Below, in pieces: positions 56,909 to 64,000 of a stretch of DNA of 64,000 bases. The number at the start of each line of letters is the position of its first letter. The first letter of the stretch is position 1. This stretch comes from Drosophila miranda (taxonomy: Eukaryota > Arthropoda > Insecta > Diptera > Drosophilidae). Both the position numbers and the translations under genes were made by a program. Location of the stretch: assembly GCF_003369915.1 (NCBI RefSeq), contig NW_022881603.1, positions 32,299,522 to 32,363,521 on the forward strand. Direction: 5' to 3'. The notes below the pieces were generated by a model, which was not told where the DNA came from, did not search any database, and saw nothing but the letters and a program-made list of their open reading frames with translations.

Positions 56909-58108
56909 ACGACGCACAAGGAGGGACAACGGGCAAGGCATACGGAGAAGGGTGGACGAGCACGGAAGACAGAGACTAACGGCAGGGGCAGAAAGGAGAG
57001 TCCCAGCTGGATGCCACGCAGGACAAGGTCGTACGAGTTACTCTTACAACTAAGGTTCAATAAAACTAAGAACCACGCGTGTCACGCAGGACATGAATCG
57101 CCCACAAGGGAGGAGCGGGTGGCCCAACTTGATGCCACGCAGGACAAGGCCGTACAGGATGCTCTTACAACTAAGGTTCAGTAAAACGGAGCAGCAGACG
57201 GCGGCCGACGGACCAATACAGCTGGACCTACAAGAAAAAAAAAAAGGAGGATCAGCTCGTCAGCCAATTGGAACTGATCAAAGGCAAAGAAGGTAGAAGA
57301 CACCCGGGTTACCACTATCCCGGGGGGGGGGGGGGGGGGGGGCTTCGACGGACGAGGGGGCGCCCGAGAAGGGGGTTCCGAGATGAGCAGAAGTTCGGGT
57401 CCGGGTCCAGGGCATAGAAGCCAGCTGCTAACGTCGGGGATGGCGGGACAAAAGCGGATGCCGCCCATGCGCGGTCTACCGGCTGGGAATCGGATGATCC
57501 TGGGTCCGAGGCGCTGCACGGGGGTGACATCCGCGTCTAAGCCGATCCAGAGACGGGCGGAGCTGGCCACGGGGGGCGGGCCGATGTTTGGCAGCACGGG
57601 CGAAAGGTCGGAGGACCTATTGGTCACGGGCTGGGAGATCGGTCAGCACCCTGGACTGGAACCCAAGGACGGGCTGGAAGAAAGGCAAGGTGAGATGAGG
57701 AACCCAAGAACTCAGGAGGCTTACCAGATCCGAGGTGAGCCGGGCAACACGTCGCCAGACCTGAAAGTAGAAAGGGCCAAATAAAAAAAAAAAAAAAAAA
57801 GGGGAAAAGGAAGAAAAGTGGGAACCGGAGGAAAGCTAACAAAATTAGGGGGCACCCTAGGGTTAACGCGGCGAGAGGCGCGGATAACTTTCAAAACGGG
57901 AGCGAGCGAGAGAGCCAGCTGGAAGGCAAGAGAGAGCCGTCCCACGGGCCCATGTAAGGCACCGTTACATGGAACGGTGAACACCGGCCTTATAAAGGCG
58001 GGAGGGGAGCAGCGCTCGATCAGGTCTTTTCAAAAGTTGACCACGTGGAAAAAAGAAAAAGGGTAAGATGCAGCAGCATTTAATGAGGTACCTAGCGGAG
58101 CAGCGAAA
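56909..58108 (+). other. LTR element: region between pol and ORF3
   Basis: A 120-bp-spaced direct repeat (GATGCCACGCAGGACAAGG...CTCTTACAACTAAGG) is present at 57010 and 57130. A run of about 20 G lies at 57321-57342 and about 18 A at 57782-57800. A TATAAA-like box (CCTTATAAAGGCGG, 57988-58001) sits 100 bp before ORF3 and might drive it separately. A 133-codon frame at 57383-57784 (MSRSSGPGPGHRSQLL) has no recognisable domain. No env-type protein with signal or membrane segments is seen. Confidence 0.55.
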
Positions 58109-60176
58109 ATGGATTCGCCGCGGGTATCAGGCTATGTATATCATATGTGTATCAGGATATCGCCGGGGTACACCGAGGCGGAAAGTGACCTAGAATTGGT
58201 GAGCTGGGAGCCGGCGCCACGGAGAGAACGCAGACGCGAGGAGCCCCACCCAAGCGCGAGGAGCCCCGGACCAGCAGTAGCAAGGAGCCCCGCACCAGCA
58301 GACGCGAGGAGTCCCGCACCGGCAATCGCGAGGAGCCCCGGACCAGCAGGCACGAAGAGCCCCGCACCGACAAGCGCGAGAAGCCCCACCCCAGTAAGCG
58401 CGAGGAGCGGCCTGAGGGAGGAAGGAGGGGGCGCACGGAGACGCGGAAGGAGGAGCCCAGTGAGCGGGCCTCGAAGCGGGCGTCCACGCGTTCGACGCGT
58501 ACGGCCAAGGAAGAGGAGTCGTCGGCACGCACAAGGGGGAGGTCGACGGCGCGGCGAGGGGATCAGCGGCCGACAGACCCACAGGTCGAGGAGCCGCAGC
58601 CAACGCCGGCCGAAACCGCGGTCAAAGAGCCGCAGACAACGCCGATCGAGACCGCGGTCAAAGAGCCGCAGTCAACGCAGGCCGACATCGCGGAAGATAA
58701 CGCGGCCGCTGAGGCACGACGCCTCGCGGAATGGCACCGGCGGTTCGCGCTGGCCGCGGCGGCGGAGGAGCGGAGACAACGGCGTGTATGGGAGGACGCC
58801 TTGACGCTGGCAAAGAGGCTGAAGGCCACGCAGGAGGCTGAAAAGGCGGCGCAAGAAGCGGAGGCGGAGCGCCACGAGCGAGACGTCGCGCACCAATGGC
58901 GGTGTATTAGCCGGGTCGACGCAGCGGAGCGAAGGGAGACGGCGCGTCTGCGGGCGGAAGCGGAGAAGGCAAGGGCGACGCGGGCGGAGGGCGCGGCCGG
59001 CGGGCTGGCGGTGATCTCCAGCGACGAGGAGGAGGCGGAGTGCCCACCAGCGCCAGGAGAGGCTACGACGAGCCGAGGTGGAGGAGGAGGAGCTCTGGCA
59101 GCCACCCCCTGAACACGTCGAGTCCGAGGAGGAGCCACGGCCGCAGGCCCCACCGTCACCGGGGGCAGAGGAAGAGCTGTTCCGGCGTCGGCCGCCGGCT
59201 GACGACGCGCGCGGCCAAGGGGGTCAGCAGCAGCAGCATCAGCAGCAGCAGCAGCAGCGTCAGCAGCAGCAGCAGCAGCAGCAGCGTCAGCAGCAGCAGC
59301 AGCAGCAGCGTCAGCAGCAGCAGCATCAGCAGCAGCAGCACTGGCACGGGCCACAGGGAGCCGCCATCGGGCCGTTCGTCTCGCAGGAGGTGCGCTCCGC
59401 GGTGCGAGACGGCATGATGTGGCACGTGCAAACGCTGCACATATCGTGGGCCTCTGGGCCCGCGCCCCAGCAGCCCGGGCAAGAAGCGAGGAGGCTCGAC
59501 TGTGGGAGGAGGCACCACGCGCCAGTGACGAGCGGGACCCGAGGCGGCGGGCACGGCCACAGGAGTCGACAGGCCCAGCGGTGGCACCCACCGCCGAAGA
59601 GGTGCCCGAGGAGGCGCCCGGGAGGACGGCAGAGGTCGAGACGGAGGGCACGACGAACACGCCAACATCACTGACGGCGGAGGGCCCAGCGGCGGCGCCC
59701 GAAGCCGAGGTGGCGGCCGACGGCGAAGCGGATGACGGCGCAAGAGCAACGGCGGAAGCGAAGAAGGACGAGGCCGCGGAACAACACTCACCTGAGCCAT
59801 GGGAGAGAGGTCCTTGGCGATGGCCGGAGCCCGGCCAGGGCGAGCGTCCGAAGCTGGGCCGACAGGCGTCGTGCCCAGGGGAGCGGGCGGAGGCGCGCCG
59901 GCCCGAGCTCCAGCGCCAGGCATCGTGGCCCCAGACGAGGTCGGCGGACAACTCACGGTGGCGGGCCGTCAACCGCGAGGAGTGGCCGGCCGTCGTCACG
60001 CGCTCTCTGGCGCGGATAAAGCCAACCGCGAGGAGTGGCCGGCCGTCGTCACGCGCTCTCTCGCGCGGATAAAGCCAACCGCGAGGAAGGTGAAGCGTCT
60101 GGTCAACGACGGGGGCGTCCGGTACCGGCTATTGGTGTCCACCGACCGGCAGGAGGTATTCCGGGCTAGTTATTGA
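58109..60176 (+). pseudogene. LTR element third ORF: Arg/Glu-rich, polyglutamine protein, frameshifted
   Basis: An ATG at 58109 (MDSPRVSGYVYHM) opens the region. The coherent protein then runs in the frame that contains KREEPRTSRREESRT repeats (24-nt units, 58230-58400), AETAVKEPQTTPIETAVKEP repeats (58600-58680), and a charged helical stretch (LTLAKRLKATQEAEKAAQEA, about 58801). Near 59040 it shifts to QERLRRAEVEEEELWQ and a polyglutamine tract (59226-59341, CAG with CGT/CAT interruptions). Near 59419-59460 it shifts again to an Ala/Glu-rich part, and a duplicated 53-bp block (about 59968-60073) shifts it before the end (...STDRQEVFRASY, stop 60174-60176). At least three frame changes. No similarity recognised. 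It sits where env would be, but has no membrane features. It could be an element-specific accessory protein or a captured host sequence. Confidence 0.55.
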
Positions 60177-60280
60177 GGAGAAAAGAAGAGTAGAGAAGAA
60201 GAATGGAGAAGAAAGTAACTTAAAACAAGAACAAGTAAAAAAGGGAAAAGACCAAAAAAAAAAAGGGTGTTTTAAAAAAA

Positions 60281-61416
60281 ACGAGGGGGAACGTTGTGAG
60301 TTGCTGCGTACACCGCAACTCTACAGTTATACCCGATACTAAGTCAGTATGGCTCTCCTGCGGCAGACGCCGCTAATATTGAACCACACGACAAAGAGTG
60401 CGTGCGAGAGAGACAGAAAATCAGTCTGAGCGTGACGTCGGGCGCTGCGAAGCCAGTGCAAATTGATTTGTTCCTTTTGGCTATAAAAATTATCTGATCT
60501 GGTCCAGATTCAGCAATCTGATAGATATGGTCATTATCTATGATTCTGCGTTTTTAGTTTTCTCGAATGTGCAATATGTGCAATGTGTTGTGGATGCAAC
60601 AGATTTTCGTCCTTTGTGGGGGCGGAAGGGGGTGGAGCGAAATTCTGAGATATACGTTTTATAGTGAGATCTAACAGAAGTGCGGATACCAAATTTGGTT
60701 ACTCTAGCCTTAATAGTCTCTGAGATTTGTGGATGCCCCAGATTTTCGTCCTTTGCGGGGGCGGAAGGGGTGTGGCGAAATTTGGACACGAAACGGTCAA
60801 GGTCCGATATCACAGGAGTGTGGATACCAAATTTGGTTGCTCTGGATCTTAGAGGTTCTGAGATCCTTGAACTCATATTTTGCAATTGGCAAAGCCGACC
60901 ATGAAACCTGTGTGTTAGAGAGAGACAGAGCGAGAAAGAATGAAATTGTTTTCTTGATTCTGGCTATAATAATTATACGATCTGGTTGAGACTTTACACT
61001 CTAGAACAGATAGTCATCCTCTACGATTCTGCGTTTTTGGTTTTATCGTATCCTTAAAAATGTGGATGCCACAGATTTTCGTCCTTTGTGGGGGCGGAAG
61101 TGGGCGGGGCAAAGTTTTGAAATATTTTTGTAGCAGTGACATATCACAGATGTCTGGATCCAAAACATCGTTGCTCTAGCTCTTAGTCTTTGAGCACTAG
61201 GCGCTGAAGGGGACGGACGGACGGACGGACGGACGGACGGACGGACGGACGGACAGACGGACAGACAGACAGGGCTCAATCGACTCGGCTATTGATGCTG
61301 ATCAAGAATATATATACTTTATGGGGTCGGAAACGATTCCTTCTGGACGTTACACACATCCACTTTTACCACAAATCTAATATACCCCAATACTCATTTT
61401 GAGTATCGGGTATAAA
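60281..61416 (+). mobile_element. DINE-1-like helentron nested inside the LTR element
   Basis: It is complete at both ends (ACGAGGGGGAACG to GAGTATCGGGTATAAAA), with a long (GGAC)n tract at 61210-61265, flanked by LTR-element sequence on both sides. It is younger than the LTR element insertion or was carried in with it. Confidence 0.9.
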
Positions 61417-62001
61417 AAAAACATGGTCTTACCTTGCAGCAGAGGAACAGCGGGGAATCGGGGGAGCTTGAATGAAGGCGGCGGAAGGCGTCAAAGCGGG
61501 AGGAAAACTTACCCGAAGCATCCAGAGGGCCGGCGGAAAGCAGGCGGCCCAGCGAAGGGTAGTAGGAAAAACCAGACGCGCACAAGGTAAACAAAGAAAA
61601 CACCCGGCATCGCGAGAAAATGGTACGTTTCCAGTCCATTGAGGAATTCGCGATCCGGAAGTAGAATACGCACGCTGCGACATATCGAGTAGAGCACAGA
61701 AACGACCCTACGCTGTATCGAGTGGAGCGTAAGGGCAACGCTGTGTCATATCGAGTAGGTCAGAATAGCGACCGTACCCTATACCGGGCGGGGCAAAGAA
61801 AAAAAGCTCCTATGCGAACTATCGGTAAGGGGGAATCGAATCGATCGCGCTCATCGGAGAGGTACGGCAACACCGCAAGGCGTGAAGCCGAAAGAGGGCG
61901 CCAGGGGGCACCCGGGTCGAGAACAAAGCACGCGCACCGGTCGCGCGGGGCTTTTGAAGCATCCCAAACCTGGGACGCGGAAAACCGGGTTTTCCGCCAA
62001 T
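61417..62001 (+). other. LTR element 3' untranslated region
   Basis: GC-rich sequence between the nested DINE and the polypurine tract. It holds diverged repeats of a CTACGCTGTATCGAGTGGAGCG-type motif (61670-61790). No coding region is supported. Confidence 0.5.
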
Positions 62002-62017
62002 AAAAGAAAGGGGGAAG
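62002..62017 (+). other. Polypurine tract
   Basis: AAAAGAAAGGGGGAAG lies immediately before the 3' LTR, the expected primer for plus-strand cDNA. Confidence 0.85.
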
Positions 62018-62974
62018 TGTGAGGAAAGGTATTCCACACGTAGGGGGCAGTGCAGGGTTAAGCGCTAACGGCCGTTATCCGGGTATATACGGAGGCGGCG
62101 AATTCCCGAGGAGAGCTCTCCCGGGGACCCAAGATGAGAGGGGAGGACCCCTGGAGAGACAGCCGCGGGATGACGGGATCGGCCGGCAGTGGCCCAGCGC
62201 ACGACCAAATATGGTCATGAGATCACGCCACCAGCCAGGTCCCGTTGGAAAGCGACAAGGGAATGAAGGAACGCCGATGGAAAAATATGGGCACCGCATG
62301 GCGGAAAGTGCCGTTAGCGCCAGGCGGCATCGGCGGCGCTGACGCAGAAGCGAGCCTATAAGAGGAGGGCCGCGACCAGGAACAAGGGACAGTCAGCAAA
62401 CGGAGCTAGCGAGAGTGAAGTGCACAGTGAGTGACAAGAGTGAGACCAAGCGAAGGGAAAAGAGCGTTAGAAAGCGAACACGTTGTGTGAGGATTGAGAG
62501 GCGGACTCGAGCGTGCAGCCAAGAGCCAAAGACCCCAATCCCTTGAACCAACGGTGCCACGCTTGACGCGCAACCCACCAGGAGTGAGGCACCCTCGGGC
62601 CGAAAAGCCAAGGGAGTCGAGTGAGAGCGAACGCGTCAGGCGCCTGACTGAGAGGCGGATTTGGGCCGCGTGCCAAGAATCGCTAGCCCCAGTCAGTAGA
62701 GCCGGCGGTGCCACGCTCGGCGACGCCGTGGGGGGCCCAGGGAGCGCCACGCTCATCGAACCACGGAGGAAAACCACGAGGAGAACCCGCACAGGAGTCG
62801 GAATAGCGTAAGATAGACTTAAGATACCAATAAAGCATACTAGCATACCAGTACAAGACCCAACCCGTGCCTTCTTACTTGTCGTCGGGGCAGCATACAA
62901 ATATTGTTGCAGCGAGCCTACCGACCGCTGAGCCAGCCCAGCTGCATCAGACGGGAAAAGAACGGATCGTTACA
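62018..62974 (+). repeat. 3' LTR
   Basis: It starts TGTGAGGAAAGG and ends GATCGTTACA, followed by the GTGT target duplication. It is 957 bp against 959 bp for the 5' LTR. Confidence 0.92.
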
Positions 62975-63484
62975 GTGTTAGAGAGAGACAGGGCGAGAAA
63001 AAATGAAATTGTTTTCTTGATGCTGGCTATAATAATGATACGATCCAATTCAGATTCTGCAGTCTAAAAGATATGGTCATTCTCTAAAATTCTACGTTTT
63101 TGGTTTTCTCATATCTTTAAAATTGTGGATGCCACAGATTTTCGTCCTTTGTGGGGGCGGAAGTGGGCGGGGGGCGGAAATTTTTGTAGCAGTGACATAT
63201 CACAGAAGTCTGGATCCAAAACATCGTTGCTCTAGCTCTTAAAGTCTTTGAGCACTAGGCGCTGAAGGGACGGACAGACGGACAGACGGACAGACGGACG
63301 GACGGACGGACGGACGGACGGACAGACGGACAGACAGACAGGGCTCAATCGACTCGGCTATTGATGCTGATCAAGAATATATATACTTTATGGGGTCGGA
63401 AACGATTCCTTCTGGACGTTACACACATCCACTTTTACCACAAATCTAATATACCCCAATACTCATTTTGAGTATCGGGTATAA
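62975..63484 (+). mobile_element. DINE-1-like helentron variant, right part
   Basis: It continues the DINE interrupted at 51482, holds a long (GGAC/AGAC)n tract (63267-63340), and ends GAGTATCGGGTATAAA. The end lies directly against an exon of the next gene. Confidence 0.87.
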
Positions 63485-63488
63485 AAAG

Positions 63489-63763
63489 AAGGCTATCCTC
63501 CAACGGATCGAAGCATTGAACTCCCTTTCCGAAACGGAGTTAGTTAGTTTTCAGAAAACCCAATAGCAAGTTTTCAAAATAATAAATACATAGACATAAG
63601 TATGTATCAATTAATTAGATGGCTGAATAGACACGGAAGTATTTCTTTCTAGGAGCGTTGCAAGCTCCTGGCCAAAACGTTTCGACCCTCCTCAAGGGCA
63701 TACAAAACCACAAGGTACACAGAGCAAGAAGAAGCTGAAGAAATAATGACAACGAAAAGTTAA
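63489..63763 (+). pseudogene. Last two exons of an unrecognised gene, 5' end missing
   Basis: An open stretch from 63489 (KAILQRIEALNSLSETEL) ends at a GTTAGT donor (63543). The last exon (63653-63763) follows a TTTCTTTCTAG acceptor and reads in frame ERCKLLAKTFRPSSRAYKTT to a TAA at 63761-63763. Two AATAAA signals follow (near 63776 and 63788). The joined 55-residue tail is charged and helical and ends IMTTKS. The DINE end is only a few bases upstream, so an earlier splice site is lost or lies in the DINE. I do not recognise the protein; frame, splice sites and polyadenylation signals make a real gene end likely. Confidence 0.5.
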
Positions 63764-64000
63764 ATGTACAGATTGAATAAAGCGCAAAATAAATCTTCCA
63801 CTTGGTACGTGCCCAAGTTTTCATTGTCATTGCGAGCTGCTGGAACTGAGCTCAATCACAACCTAAATCAGAGACTATTTGACAGCCTCATCAGAAACTT
63901 GGCCGCATTGCGTAAGGTGGCGATCTGTTGTCGGAAACACCGTTTCAAGGCAGGCGTTTGTGGTGCCGCGATTCGGCATGGGTATGTTTGACTGGAAGCG
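63764..64000. other. Downstream region, possible exon of a convergent gene
   Basis: After the AATAAA signals, the minus strand from 64000 is open in two frames for 40-45 codons. One reads QIATLRNAAKFLMRLSNSL to a stop near 63867. A plus-strand frame (63764-63991) is also open. Without more sequence none can be preferred. Confidence 0.25.

Larger units (their letters stand above)
51483..62974 (+). mobile_element. Ty3/gypsy-class LTR retrotransposon, 11.5 kb, GC-rich, with nested DINE
   Basis: Two LTRs (51483-52441 and 62018-62974, TG...CA) enclose a tRNA-Lys primer-binding site, gag, pol in the order protease-RT-RNase H-integrase, a long third region, and a polypurine tract. The target duplication is GTGT (51479-51482 and 62975-62978). 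By eye the LTRs differ by 8 substitutions and 2 one-base indels over 957 bp (about 0.8%). The integrase-last pol order places it in the Ty3/gypsy superfamily. The tRNA-Lys site would fit Osvaldo/gypsy-like lineages, but I cannot name the family. Several frameshifts, deletions and stops show this copy cannot move by itself. Confidence 0.93.

Noticed and set aside
58563-59999. A 478-codon open frame on the minus strand opposite the LTR element's third ORF
   Set aside because: It is rich in Ala/Ser and low-complexity runs and mirrors GC-rich plus-strand codons and the CAG tract. The plus strand has coherent repeats and charged helices, so this is a shadow.

Overview
The window is insect nuclear DNA, almost certainly Drosophila. 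It holds fly-type introns and recognisable orthologues of zipper, Cdk4, dolichol kinase and painless, and many DINE-1/INE-1 type helentrons with (GTCY)n tracts. From memory, zip, Cdk4 and pain lie on D. melanogaster 2R (Muller element C). Several genes here are damaged, the flanks are full of nested transposons, and one gene start is amplified as palindromic and tandem copies. Together these suggest a non-recombining Muller-C segment, for example a neo-Y of the obscura group such as D. miranda. That placement is inference; no species-diagnostic sequence was searched.

Layout. 1-11.9 kb is an amplified unit of about 5 kb carrying the zipper promoter, 5'UTR and first coding exon. One inverted copy and one direct copy form a near-perfect palindrome centred at base 5166. 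The direct copy runs in tandem into a partial copy that still leads to zipper exon 2 at 12.06 kb. 13.0-16.3 kb is stacked DINE elements. They abut a 5'-truncated Cdk4 (16.36-17.24 kb), which converges on a frameshifted dolichol kinase gene (17.82-19.56 kb, minus). 19.66-25.98 kb is another direct copy of the zipper unit, starting about 100 bp upstream of the dolichol kinase start codon. A gypsy-type LTR fragment (25.98-26.9 kb) and an unrecognised multicopy element 'X' follow (copies at 26.90 and 44.11 kb, fragment at 49.39 kb).

29.76-35.37 kb is a DINE split by an almost full-length CR1-like LINE (minus strand). 37.6-39.8 kb is painless, with an N-terminal deletion and frameshift. 41.1-42.1 kb is an intact two-exon gene for an unrecognised membrane protein, and 42.9-44.1 kb is an unrecognised, probably broken gene. 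46.8-51.5 kb is more DINE copies in both orientations. 51.48-62.97 kb is a GC-rich Ty3/gypsy-class LTR retrotransposon of 11.5 kb. It sits in a DINE with a 4-bp target duplication and carries a younger DINE inside it. At 63.49-63.76 kb are the last two exons of an unrecognised gene, cut by the DINE.

No rRNA, tRNA or CRISPR array was seen. The genes do not form a pathway; the theme is structural decay: amplification of a gene start, promoter-side junctions, and layered insertions. Many differences between copies are 1-bp indels in short homopolymers, especially in the first 5 kb, so some frameshifts may be long-read consensus errors.
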